Below, piece by piece: positions 1 through 6,745 of a DNA stretch of 9,008 nucleotides. Source of the stretch: Faecalibacterium sp. CAG:74 (lineage in GTDB: Bacteria > Bacillota > Clostridia > Christensenellales > Aristaeellaceae); assembly GCA_000437595.1 (NCBI GenBank), contig FR899888.1:9379-18386 (forward strand), read 5' to 3'. Numbering within the stretch: the stretch's first letter is position 1; the number at the start of each line of letters is the position of its first letter. Both the position numbers and the translations under genes were made by a program. The notes under the pieces were generated by a model that did not search any database, was not told the origin of the DNA, and was given only the letters and a program-made list of their open reading frames with translations.

Positions 1-729
1 ACGACGCTCTGGCCGCAGAGCCCGACCTTGGGCAACTACCGCGACATCTTCGTCGGCACGGGACTGCTGCGCTCGTTCTTCAACTCCGTGCTGTACACGG
101 TGGCAGGTACGATTTTCAGCATGTTCCTCGCCACGACCTTGGCGTATGGGCTGAGCAAGAAGAACTACCCCGGACGTGCGCTGTTCCAGAACATGATTGT
201 CTTCACCATGTACTTCGGCGGCGGCGTTGTCCCCTTCTTCCTGCTGATTAAGGACTTGGGGCTGTACGGCAACCGCTTCGCCGTGGTCATTGCGCTGGCG
301 TTCAATGCGTTCAACATGATTATCCTGCGCAACTTCTTCGAGTCTCTGCCGCCGGATTTGGAAGAAGCGGCAATGCTCGACGGTGCAAGCCCCTTCCGCA
401 TCTTCTGGCAGATTGACCTGCCGCTGATGAAGCCCGCATTGGCGACGGTGACGCTGTACTTCATCGTTGACCGCTGGAACGAATGGTTCTGGAGCAACCT
501 GCTGTTCCTCGACAGCAAGATGTGGCCGATGCAGCTGGAACTGCGGCAGATTCTGTGGACAAGCAGTGCGCTGGCGGCGGATGTCCCGGCGGAGCTGGGG
601 CGCCGCACATACGCCGACGGCATGAAGGCGGCGGCGGTGATCGTGACGATGCTGCCCATCATGTGCGTGTATCCTTTCCTGCAAAAGTATTTTGCAAAGG
701 GCGTTATGATTGGGGCGATTAAGTCCTAA
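1..729 (+). CDS. Sugar ABC transporter permease, LplC/YtcP type (5' partial)
   Basis: Inner-membrane permease subunit of a CUT1-type carbohydrate importer; it would pair with a second permease (probably upstream, outside the window) and the binding protein that follows. The frame is open from base 1, and 242 residues are visible; such permeases are usually near 290-300 residues, so roughly 50 N-terminal residues are missing. Several hydrophobic membrane segments are visible. The cytoplasmic EAA loop that contacts the ATPase starts at base 364 (EAAMLDGASPFRIFWQIDLP), and the C-terminus KGVMIGAIKS is typical of the LplC/YtcP group. A TTG at base 28 could be taken as a start, but the residues before it (WPQSPTLGNYRDIF) look like the conserved periplasm-facing stretch of this family, so I treat the gene as truncated by the window edge. 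No ATPase gene is visible; these systems often share one encoded elsewhere. Confidence 0.93.
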   Translation, partial: TTLWPQSPTLGNYRDIFVGTGLLRSFFNSVLYTVAGTIFSMFLATTLAYGLSKKNYPGRALFQNMIVFTMYFGGGVVPFFLLIKDLGLYGNRFAVVIALAFNAFNMIILRNFFESLPPDLEEAAMLDGASPFRIFWQIDLPLMKPALATVTLYFIVDRWNEWFWSNLLFLDSKMWPMQLELRQILWTSSALAADVPAELGRRTYADGMKAAAVIVTMLPIMCVYPFLQKYFAKGVMIGAIKS

Positions 730-832
730 GGCAGCACCGCAGTTGGTTACGGTCGGAACATTACGCTTCGCTTTCCGTTGATTTCTATTCATCCGGCAAG
801 GATGATAGGACATAAAAAGGAGGTATTCCTAC
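730..832 (+). other. Intergenic gap before the binding-protein gene
   Basis: This 103-base gap has no gene and no convincing terminator, so the permease and binding-protein genes may be co-transcribed. It holds a weak inverted repeat (CGGAA at 754-758 with TTCCG at 773-777, 14-base loop) and, at its end, a near-consensus ribosome binding site AGGAGGT at 818-824, eight bases before the ATG at 833. I could not identify a promoter with both boxes. Confidence 0.5.
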
Positions 833-2395
833 ATGAAACGGTTTCTGTCTCTGGTTCTGTCTCTGGCAATGATTCTCCCCATCATGCTGGCTGCAACGCC
901 CGCATTGGCGGAAGAGAATCCCTACGCCGAACACCTGACCTTCAAGGTCTTCACCATCGACGGCTCGGACGACATGTTCAACTGGCCGCTGGTGAAGCAG
1001 GCGATGGAGAAGTTCAACTTCGACTTTGAAATCCAGCTTGTCGCGTGGGATTCTTGGGATGAATCCACCCGCACGCTGGCATACACCCAGAGTCTGCCGG
1101 AAGTCATCGCGTGGTACAACCTGAATAAGGATGAGTACCTCGAATGGGTGGAAGAGGGCGTGTTCAAGGCGCTGCCGGACGACATGTCTGCGTACCCGAA
1201 TCTGGAAAAGCTCATCAACAGCTACACCTGCTTCGACCAGTTCCGCGTCGATGGCAAGCTGTACACCTTCCCCAAGATTAAGAACAGCAACCCCGTCAAC
1301 CTCTACACCACCTACATGTTCGCGTATCGCCGCGACTGGGCGAAGGCGATGGGCTATGACTGGGCGCCTGTCCAGACCTTGACCTACGACGAATTCGTGG
1401 CATACCTGCGCGACGTGAAGGAAAAGGATCCGGGTCACATGGGCGATAAGCTCGTTCCGCTTGATCTGGACAACGGCGGCAAGCACTGGGCGATGCTGGC
1501 GCAGCTGTGGAATCAGCGCATCGGCTCCTTCGACATCGTGGATGGCCAGTATCGCTGGAGCGCAGAAGACCCCTCCTCTCTGGAAGCCATCAAGCAGATT
1601 AAGACCCTCTACGACGACGGTCTGCTGGCGATGGACAGCTACAACGACTCCAACAACGCGGGTCGTGAACGCTTCCTCGCGGGCCGCTCTGCTGTCCTGT
1701 ACGGCAACCTCGGCGCGACCATCCTGCAGACGACTGCCCGTACCCTCGCGACCAATGTCGAAGGCTTCACCGAAAAAGACCTCGGCATCATCTGCCTCGA
1801 AGCGCCCGACGGCACGTTCCATGTCAGCCAGATCGACGAGTGGTGGGCTGCGTTCGCCTTCTCCGCGAACTGCCGCGACGAAGTCATGGATCGCTGGCTG
1901 GCGGTCGGCAACTGGCTGCTCGAACAGGAACAGATTGAAACCTACGCTTACGGCGTGAAGGGTGAAGACTGGGACTACGACGCGGACGGCAACGTCGTTC
2001 TGAACTACACCGATGCAGACATCGCCGCCACCGGCAGCAAGTACTACATCGTGCAGGAGCGCGCCTTCCAGAAGTACTTCGTCCTCGAAGGCTTGGACGT
2101 CTACCTCCCCGGCAACCCCGCATACTCTTCCTACATCATCAATGACCTGTTCACCACGAACATGAAGACGTGGGAAAGCAACGCAACATTCGCTCCGACG
2201 GACTATAACCTGACCAACACCAAGAACGAAGCGTATTACTCCTTCCGTTCTGCCGTCATCAACAATATCCGCGATATCATCATTCAGGCGGTCATCTCCG
2301 ACGATCCGGAAACGGTTTGGAACGACTTCGTGAATGAACATCGCGAAGAAGGCGACAAGCTGGCTGCGGAACTGACGGAAGAATTCCTGAAGTAA
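833..2395 (+). CDS. Extracellular sugar-binding protein (family 1, LplA-like)
   Basis: Substrate-capture subunit of the ABC importer whose permease lies just upstream. The 520-residue length is typical for the large binding proteins that accompany LplB/LplC permeases and usually bind oligosaccharides. The N-terminus is a classical signal peptide: basic MKR, a hydrophobic core to about residue 20, then TPALA followed by EEN, predicting signal peptidase I cleavage after Ala26. There is no lipobox cysteine; the first Cys is residue 133. That is unusual for a single-membrane bacterium, where such proteins are normally lipoproteins. Aromatic residues are abundant in the mature part (for example DEWWAAFAFS, GEDWDYDADG), as expected for sugar stacking. 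The start is fixed by AGGAGGT eight bases upstream and by the signal peptide. A strong hairpin follows the stop. The family call is secure; the ligand is inferred only from the downstream hydrolases and isomerases. Confidence 0.93.
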   Translation: MKRFLSLVLSLAMILPIMLAATPALAEENPYAEHLTFKVFTIDGSDDMFNWPLVKQAMEKFNFDFEIQLVAWDSWDESTRTLAYTQSLPEVIAWYNLNKDEYLEWVEEGVFKALPDDMSAYPNLEKLINSYTCFDQFRVDGKLYTFPKIKNSNPVNLYTTYMFAYRRDWAKAMGYDWAPVQTLTYDEFVAYLRDVKEKDPGHMGDKLVPLDLDNGGKHWAMLAQLWNQRIGSFDIVDGQYRWSAEDPSSLEAIKQIKTLYDDGLLAMDSYNDSNNAGRERFLAGRSAVLYGNLGATILQTTARTLATNVEGFTEKDLGIICLEAPDGTFHVSQIDEWWAAFAFSANCRDEVMDRWLAVGNWLLEQEQIETYAYGVKGEDWDYDADGNVVLNYTDADIAATGSKYYIVQERAFQKYFVLEGLDVYLPGNPAYSSYIINDLFTTNMKTWESNATFAPTDYNLTNTKNEAYYSFRSAVINNIRDIIIQAVISDDPETVWNDFVNEHREEGDKLAAELTEEFLK

Positions 2396-2403
2396 TCCAT
2401 CCA

Positions 2404-2422
2404 CGGGTCAGTGCTCGACCCG
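2404..2422 (+). other. Small stem-loop just after the binding-protein stop codon
   Basis: CGGGTC (2404-2409) pairs perfectly with GACCCG (2417-2422) around a seven-base loop, starting nine bases after the TAA. No T-run follows, so it is not itself a terminator. It could protect the 3' end of the binding-protein mRNA from exonucleases, which is an inference from position only. Confidence 0.35.
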
Positions 2423-2448
2423 CAATCACCCGTCTGCATTTTCAGGCA

Positions 2449-2485
2449 GCAGGGAGCTTTCTGAGAATGGAAGCTCCCTGCTTTT
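2449..2485 (+). terminator. Intrinsic terminator after the binding-protein gene
   Basis: GCAGGGAGCTT (2449-2459) and AAGCTCCCTGC (2471-2481) form a perfect 11-bp stem, extendable inward by T-G and C-G pairs, with a loop of about 7 to 11 bases. TTTT at 2482-2485 follows directly, then CGATTTC. It lies 54 bases past the stop at 2395. The short T-run may allow some read-through into the hydrolase genes, which would keep transport-protein expression higher than enzyme expression. Confidence 0.82.
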
Positions 2486-2663
2486 CGATTTCGGCGTAAG
2501 AATCCTTCGTAATGTACGCCAAATCTAAAAGGCTACAGCAAAAACAAGCTGCTTATTTCCCGCAAATACCGCGCACTTCTGCGAATGCTTCCGTCTAGCA
2601 CCGGACGTTCCTTCCGACGCTGCACCGAGGCATTCCCAACCCCATCAACGGGAGGCAAAACAC
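2486..2663 (+). other. Leader region of the hydrolase genes, no promoter identified
   Basis: If the terminator at 2449-2485 is efficient, a promoter for the hydrolase gene should lie here, but I do not see a clear -35/-10 pair. An A-rich stretch (about 2518-2560) and a weak inverted repeat GGCGTA (2493-2498) / TACGCC (2515-2520) are the only visible structures. The ribosome binding site GGGAGG at 2650-2655, eight bases before the ATG at 2664, is clear. Confidence 0.4.
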
Positions 2664-3806
2664 ATGATTCACCCCCTCGCCATCACCATGTGGGATTTTT
2701 CATGGATTGAACGCCGCTGGGACGGCGCAGGCTTCGAGGACTGGAACGCTGCCCTCGACGGCGTCAAGGAACGCGGCTATGATGCCGTCCGCATCGACGC
2801 ATTCCCCCACCTGCTGTCCCAAGCCCCTGAAAAAGAATGGCTGCTTCTGCCTGTCTGGTATTCCAATGACTGGGGCAGCCCCTATAAAGTCCGCGTTCAG
2901 CTCTTTCCGGCGCTCATCAACTTCCTGAAAGCCTGCCGCGCGCGCCGCGTCAGGGTCGCCCTCAGCAGCTGGTTCCGCGAAGACGCTGATAATGTCCGCA
3001 TGGCGCTCAGCACCCCGCAGGCGATGGCGAAATGCTGGATTGACACCCTTCGTCTGATTGCGGACGCTGGGCTAATGGACACCATCCTCTATGTTGACCT
3101 CTGCAATGAGTTCCCCGGCGACTTCTGGGCGCCGTACTTCCGCAATGACCTGCCGTGGATGACGTGGAGCTGCTGGCACACCGACGCCGCGATGGACTAT
3201 ATGCGCACGGCGATTGCGCTCGTCCGCCAAGAATACCCTGATTTGCCGTACTGCTTCTCCTTCGACGGCGAGAATACGCACTTCTACCGCGAACGCGACC
3301 TCTCCTTCTTCGATTTGGCGGAGCACCATATCTGGATGACGAAGCTGAACAAGCAGCAGTTCTATCACGAGGTCGGTCAGGCGAAGGACGGGCGATTCAC
3401 CGAGGAAGCGTATCACCTGCTGGCTGACCACGCGCTGGATGTGTACCACGGCAAGGAAGCTTATTGGAAGCAACTGCTTGTGGACGGCATTCAGACGCTC
3501 GCGGCGGACGCGAAAGCCGCAGGGCTTCCGCTGGCGACGACCGAGTGCTGGGGCATCACGGACTACAAGGATTTCCCGATGCTCCCGTGGGGCTGGGTGA
3601 AAGACCTGTGCGCGCTGGGCGTAGAGACGGCGTGTCAGACAGGGCAGTGGGCGCTGATGGCGACGAGCAACTTCGCCGCGCCGCAGTTCTGCGGCATGTG
3701 GCGGGATGTCGCGTGGCATCAGCGTTTGACGACGATGATTCACAAAGCGACTCTGCCGCCGGAAGCGGAAAAGACCGCGCTTGGGCGCACGATGCGGTGG
3801 GAATGA
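2664..3806 (+). CDS. Intracellular cellulase-like glycoside hydrolase (clan GH-A)
   Basis: Predicted beta-glycosidase of the 'sugar-binding cellulase-like' group with a (beta/alpha)8 barrel resembling GH5. The 380 residues have no signal peptide, so it should act in the cytoplasm on imported oligosaccharides. The N-terminal stretch AMWDFSW-like (TMWDFSWIERRWDGAGFEDW) and the segment VRIDAFPHLL match what I recall of this family. Candidate catalytic residues fit clan GH-A: the Asn-Glu pair N148-E149 (YVDLCNEFPGDFW) as acid/base and E294 (ATTECWGITDY) as nucleophile, at the expected strand 4 and strand 7 spacing. It is separated from the transport genes by a terminator and from the GH2 gene by 159 bases. 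The start is supported by GGGAGG eight bases upstream. The true substrate is not known from sequence; a beta-glucoside or beta-mannoside is likely from context. Confidence 0.82.
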   Translation: MIHPLAITMWDFSWIERRWDGAGFEDWNAALDGVKERGYDAVRIDAFPHLLSQAPEKEWLLLPVWYSNDWGSPYKVRVQLFPALINFLKACRARRVRVALSSWFREDADNVRMALSTPQAMAKCWIDTLRLIADAGLMDTILYVDLCNEFPGDFWAPYFRNDLPWMTWSCWHTDAAMDYMRTAIALVRQEYPDLPYCFSFDGENTHFYRERDLSFFDLAEHHIWMTKLNKQQFYHEVGQAKDGRFTEEAYHLLADHALDVYHGKEAYWKQLLVDGIQTLAADAKAAGLPLATTECWGITDYKDFPMLPWGWVKDLCALGVETACQTGQWALMATSNFAAPQFCGMWRDVAWHQRLTTMIHKATLPPEAEKTALGRTMRWE

Positions 3807-3965
3807 AATATCACTTCCAAATAAGTCGAGCTGCGGTATGAGCAGATATTTCTGGCGTTAACCGATGGGGGTAAACCCTAAAAGTGGCGGCGCCTCCGCA
3901 GAGGCGAAATCTCTGTGTATCAATTCTGGATAATCAGGTAAGATGGGAAAAAGGAGAACGAACAC
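3807..3965 (+). other. Intergenic region with a compact copy of a structured repeat
   Basis: This 159-base gap holds no gene. AGTGGCG at 3883-3889 is followed by the hairpin-forming repeat described separately (3891-3916). The GH2 ribosome binding site AAGGAG lies at 3951-3956, nine bases before its ATG. A GATAAT at 3929-3934 resembles a -10 box but lacks a matching -35, so I do not call a promoter. Confidence 0.5.
3891..3916 (+). repeat. Intergenic repeat copy 1 with two alternative hairpins
   Basis: Bases 3895-3911 (TCCGCAGAGGCGAAATC) recur exactly at 6668-6684, and both copies continue with TCTG. Hairpin A pairs CGCCTC (3891-3896) with GAGGCG (3901-3906) around CGCA. Hairpin B pairs GCAGAG (3898-3903) with CTCTGT (3911-3916), including one G-T wobble. 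The two share the CAGAG segment and cannot form together. Function unknown; it could be a dispersed genomic repeat or an RNA element ahead of the GH2 gene. Confidence 0.6.
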
Positions 3966-6557
3966 ATGCGTGAGCAGATTTCCCTAAACGGCACTTGGCA
4001 GCTCAAAGGCACAGCATCCTATGTGCCGCTGCGCGATAAGAGCATGGAAACCGGCAAGCCGCTGGAAGGCGTGACCGGCTGGATGGACGCGCAGGTTCCC
4101 GGCGGCGTGGCGCGCGCGCTGTATCAGGCAGGCTATATCGACCACCCTTATGTGGACATGAACAGCTTGAAGTGCGAGTGGATAGAAAACCGCTGGTGGA
4201 TTTACCGCCGCGAGTTTGACCGCCGGGACATCCCCGCGCACCGCAAGACCCTCCTGCACTTCGAGGGCGTCGATTATGCCTGCATGGTCTACCTGAACGG
4301 GCATCTGCTGGGCGAACACGAGGGCATGTATGAGGATTTCGCCTTTGACGTGACCGACCTTCTGCAGACGGCGGAGCATTTCGTGCTGGATGTGCTGATT
4401 CTCCATGCGCCGGACGAAATGGGGCAGATTGGGCGCACAAGCCAGACTTCGACGCAGAAGAGCCGCTTCGGGTATAAGTGGGATTTCAGCACCCGGCTGG
4501 TCAATCTGGGCATCTGGCAGGATGTGTCGCTGATTTTGGAGGACGAAGCCGCGTTGGACGACCTTTATGTGCATTCAGACGCAGCGAACGGCACGGGGCT
4601 GCTGCATATTTCCGGCACAACCCGTGCGGATGGCAATCTGCCGCTGGCGGTGACGGTACGCTGCGCAAAAGACGGCGCGGAGAAAGCCGCTGCGACACTG
4701 CCCGTGCAGGACGGCGCATTCGCTGGAACGCTGACCATCCCGTCGCCGGAACTGTGGTATCCCAACGGGCTGGGCGCACAGCCGCTCTATGACGTGACGC
4801 TGACGCTCCGAAACGGCGAAACCGTGCTGGACGAGCGGACGATGCGCCAAGGCATCCGCCACTTCGAGATGATTCAGAATGAGGACGCCCCGGCGGGTGC
4901 GCTCCCCTATACCATTATCATGAACGGCGAGCGCGTCTATATGAAGGGCGTCAATATCACGCCGATGGATCATATCTACGGCGATATTCCGGCGGAACAG
5001 GTCGCATATCAACTGCATCAAGCGAAGCGGCTGAATGTGAACATCGTGCGCGTCTGGGGCGGGGGCGTGATTGAGACGGAAACGTTCTACCGCCTCTGCG
5101 ATGAGCTGGGTCTGCTGGTCTGGCAGGAATTCATTCAGTCCTCCTCCGGCGTGGACAACATTCCGTCGGAACTGCCGCATTTCCTCACACTCCTGCGGCA
5201 GTCAGCGGTTCACGCGCTGAAAGTCAAGCGCAATCATACATCGCTGGTCATTTGGAGCGGCGGCAATGAGCTGATGGACGAGAACCGCAAGCCCGTGACG
5301 CTGGAAAACAAGAACATCTCGATGTTGGCAGACTTGGTTAGGATGCTTGATCCGGCGCGGATGTTCGTGCCGACGTCGCCCTCCGGCCCGGAAGCGCACA
5401 TTTCTCGCACACCGGGCATGAGCCATGATGTGCACGGCTGGTGGCAGTATCAGGGCAACGGGCGGCAGTACAGCTATTTCGGGGATACGGACAGTCTGCT
5501 GCACAGCGAATTCGGCTGCGACGGCATGAGCAGTATGCAAACCGTTGCGCGGACGCTGTCAAAATGCCCGACGAAGCCGGAGCGCATGAAGGGCAACGAC
5601 CTCTGGCGCTTCCACGGCGACTGGTGGTGCACCTACGACCGCGAGGAAGCCATGTTCGGGCATGTGGAGGACATCCGGCGCTATATCTGCCTCAGCCAGT
5701 GGATGCAGGCGGAGGGGCTGCGCTTCATTCTGGAGAGCAACCAGCGCCGCAAGTGGCATAACAGCGGCAGCATCATCTGGCAGCTCAGCGAGCCGTGGCC
5801 GAATCTCTCCTGCACGTCCATTGTCGATTATTACGGGCATGAGAAACAGGCGTATTACTGGACGAAGGACGCCTTTGCGCCCCTGCATCCGACGCTGGAT
5901 TACCGCCGCTTGGACTACGCAGCAGGAACGGCGGGGGGGGGGGCCCTGAACGGAGCGGCGGGGAGCGGCGGAGGGGGGGGGGCCCTGACAGTGCTGACGG
6001 ACAGCGGCATTGCGGGCGACGCGGAAGTCGCGTGGTCTGTGCGTGGTCTGGACGGCGCGACCTATGCCGAAGAAACCCGCACAGCGCACTTGGCGGCTGC
6101 TGTGGTCAACCGCGTGGGCGACGTCGCGTTCGTCATGCCGCAGACGGCGGATGAACTGGTGCTGGTGCGCCTGACAGTGCGGTTGGGCGAAAGAACCGCC
6201 GTCAATGAATACTACTTCTCCTGCGAGAACAATCGCCCCTACCGCGCGGCGGCATCCCTGCATGGCGGACACCTGACCGCGCGGGCGCTGGAAACATCCC
6301 CGGACAGCGCCGTCATTGAGGTGCGCAACACGGGCGACACGGCCGTGCTGTTTGCAGACATCACGGATGCGTCGGACGAATGGAATCTGGTGCGCGACGA
6401 CAACTTCCGCACGCTCCTCCCCGGCGAGCGCTGGCAGACGCAGGTACAGTGGTCTCGCCGCTTCCGCATCGGCTTCGACGACTTCACCGCGCACACGACC
6501 GAGCGCCCGATTTTGACCGTGGACGGCATTGGGCTGGATGCGCCGGTGACGATTTAA
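3966..6557 (+). CDS. Glycoside hydrolase family 2, beta-mannosidase type
   Basis: Predicted exo-acting enzyme that releases terminal beta-mannose from oligosaccharides in the cytoplasm (no signal peptide). At 863 residues it is the usual length for GH2 beta-mannosidases. Approximate order: sugar-binding jelly roll (1-190), immunoglobulin-like domain (200-300), catalytic barrel (about 320-640, with KGVNITPMDH near 327 and VRVWGGG at 361-367), and C-terminal beta domains (675-863). Acid/base E435 lies in WSGGNELMDE and nucleophile E515 in LLHSEFGCDG. Between barrel and C-terminal domain, residues 656-673 form a glycine/alanine-rich linker coded by two G-runs, which may be a slippage site. AAGGAG nine bases upstream supports the ATG. 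Neighbouring isomerases support a mannose-containing substrate. Beta-glucuronidase or exo-glucosaminidase activity cannot be excluded, but the overall sequence looks most like beta-mannosidase. Confidence 0.9.
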   Translation: MREQISLNGTWQLKGTASYVPLRDKSMETGKPLEGVTGWMDAQVPGGVARALYQAGYIDHPYVDMNSLKCEWIENRWWIYRREFDRRDIPAHRKTLLHFEGVDYACMVYLNGHLLGEHEGMYEDFAFDVTDLLQTAEHFVLDVLILHAPDEMGQIGRTSQTSTQKSRFGYKWDFSTRLVNLGIWQDVSLILEDEAALDDLYVHSDAANGTGLLHISGTTRADGNLPLAVTVRCAKDGAEKAAATLPVQDGAFAGTLTIPSPELWYPNGLGAQPLYDVTLTLRNGETVLDERTMRQGIRHFEMIQNEDAPAGALPYTIIMNGERVYMKGVNITPMDHIYGDIPAEQVAYQLHQAKRLNVNIVRVWGGGVIETETFYRLCDELGLLVWQEFIQSSSGVDNIPSELPHFLTLLRQSAVHALKVKRNHTSLVIWSGGNELMDENRKPVTLENKNISMLADLVRMLDPARMFVPTSPSGPEAHISRTPGMSHDVHGWWQYQGNGRQYSYFGDTDSLLHSEFGCDGMSSMQTVARTLSKCPTKPERMKGNDLWRFHGDWWCTYDREEAMFGHVEDIRRYICLSQWMQAEGLRFILESNQRRKWHNSGSIIWQLSEPWPNLSCTSIVDYYGHEKQAYYWTKDAFAPLHPTLDYRRLDYAAGTAGGGALNGAAGSGGGGGALTVLTDSGIAGDAEVAWSVRGLDGATYAEETRTAHLAAAVVNRVGDVAFVMPQTADELVLVRLTVRLGERTAVNEYYFSCENNRPYRAAASLHGGHLTARALETSPDSAVIEVRNTGDTAVLFADITDASDEWNLVRDDNFRTLLPGERWQTQVQWSRRFRIGFDDFTAHTTERPILTVDGIGLDAPVTI
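5925..5985 (+). repeat. Poly-G / GGAGCGGCGG repeat tract inside the GH2 gene
   Basis: An 11-G run (5933-5943) and a 10-G run (5973-5982) are each followed by CCCTGA. Between them, GGAGCGGCGG is perfectly duplicated in tandem (5952-5961 and 5962-5971), with a one-mismatch third copy, GGAACGGCGG, at 5925-5934. The as-read frame stays open and codes for a Gly/Ala/Ser/Asn linker. Loss of one G in the first run gives a 660-residue product (stop at 5947-5949), and in the second a 673-residue product (stop at 5986-5988). Homopolymer sequencing or assembly error is a real alternative. Confidence 0.9.
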
Positions 6558-6618
6558 ATCACCAAACAGTTATTTTGTTCTGGAAAAAACAACTCCAGTA
6601 GTGGCGACCCGAAGGGGT

Positions 6619-6662
6619 CAAGGGGGCGATTGCAAACTTCGTTTGTTTTTATTGCCCCCTTG
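6619..6662 (+). terminator. Long hairpin after the GH2 gene, possible terminator
   Basis: CAAGGGGGCGAT (6619-6630) pairs with ATTGCCCCCTTG (6651-6662), 12 pairs with a single G-T wobble. Inside, CAAAC (6633-6637) pairs with GTTTG (6641-6645) around TTC and is followed by TTTTT (6646-6650). No T-run follows the outer stem, so the outer hairpin alone is not a classical terminator; the inner hairpin plus T-run could act as a weak one. It may instead be an mRNA-stabilising structure or part of a dispersed repeat. Confidence 0.5.
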
Positions 6663-6663
6663 T

Positions 6664-6690
6664 CGCTTCCGCAGAGGCGAAATCCTCTGC
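6664..6690 (+). repeat. Intergenic repeat copy 2 with two alternative hairpins
   Basis: Bases 6668-6684 are identical to 3895-3911. Hairpin A pairs CGCTTC (6664-6669) with GAGGCG (6674-6679) around CGCA; relative to copy 1, a C-G pair has become T-G, so the pairing is kept. Hairpin B pairs GCAGAGG (6671-6677) with CCTCTGC (6684-6690), a perfect 7-bp stem. The hairpins are mutually exclusive. The preserved pairing in two non-coding copies suggests that structure matters. Confidence 0.6.
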
Positions 6691-6745
6691 TCCAAAAGCG
6701 CAATACTATGCAGAAACAGTACAAACAAAGGAGAAAAAGCTCACC

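Larger units (their letters stand above)
6558..6745 (+). other. Structured intergenic region between the GH2 and GPI genes
   Basis: This 188-base gap has no gene. In order it shows a small hairpin CTGGA (6580-6584) / TCCAG (6594-6598), AGTGGCG (6600-6606), a hairpin GACCC (6606-6610) / GGGTC (6615-6619), the long inverted repeat at 6619-6662, repeat copy 2 at 6664-6690, and the ribosome binding site AAAGGAG at 6727-6733, twelve bases before the next ATG. AGTGGCG also precedes repeat copy 1, so this region looks like an expanded version of the one at 3883-3916. Confidence 0.6.

Noticed and set aside
28..30. TTG as a start codon for the permease
   Set aside because: The frame is open to base 1 and the preceding residues look like conserved permease sequence, so the gene is cut by the window edge.
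785..2404. 539-codon open frame on the minus strand opposite the binding-protein gene
   Set aside because: It lies antisense to a clear family member with signal peptide and ribosome binding site; its translation is Val/Arg-rich with no recognisable motif. It is a by-product of GC-rich codon use.
2493..2520. Inverted repeat GGCGTA/TACGCC as an operator
   Set aside because: The arms are only six bases with a 16-base spacer and are not repeated elsewhere in the window; too weak to call.
3929..3934. GATAAT as a -10 promoter box for the GH2 gene
   Set aside because: No acceptable -35 box lies 16-18 bases upstream, so the match is not distinguishable from chance.
5925..5985. CRISPR array or satellite-type repeat
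   Set aside because: The repeats are short, coding and lack spacers of constant length; no cas genes are present.
5559..6494. 311-codon minus-strand open frame opposite the GH2 gene
   Set aside because: It crosses the poly-C complement of the G-runs, has no recognisable domain, and opposes a well-supported GH2 gene.
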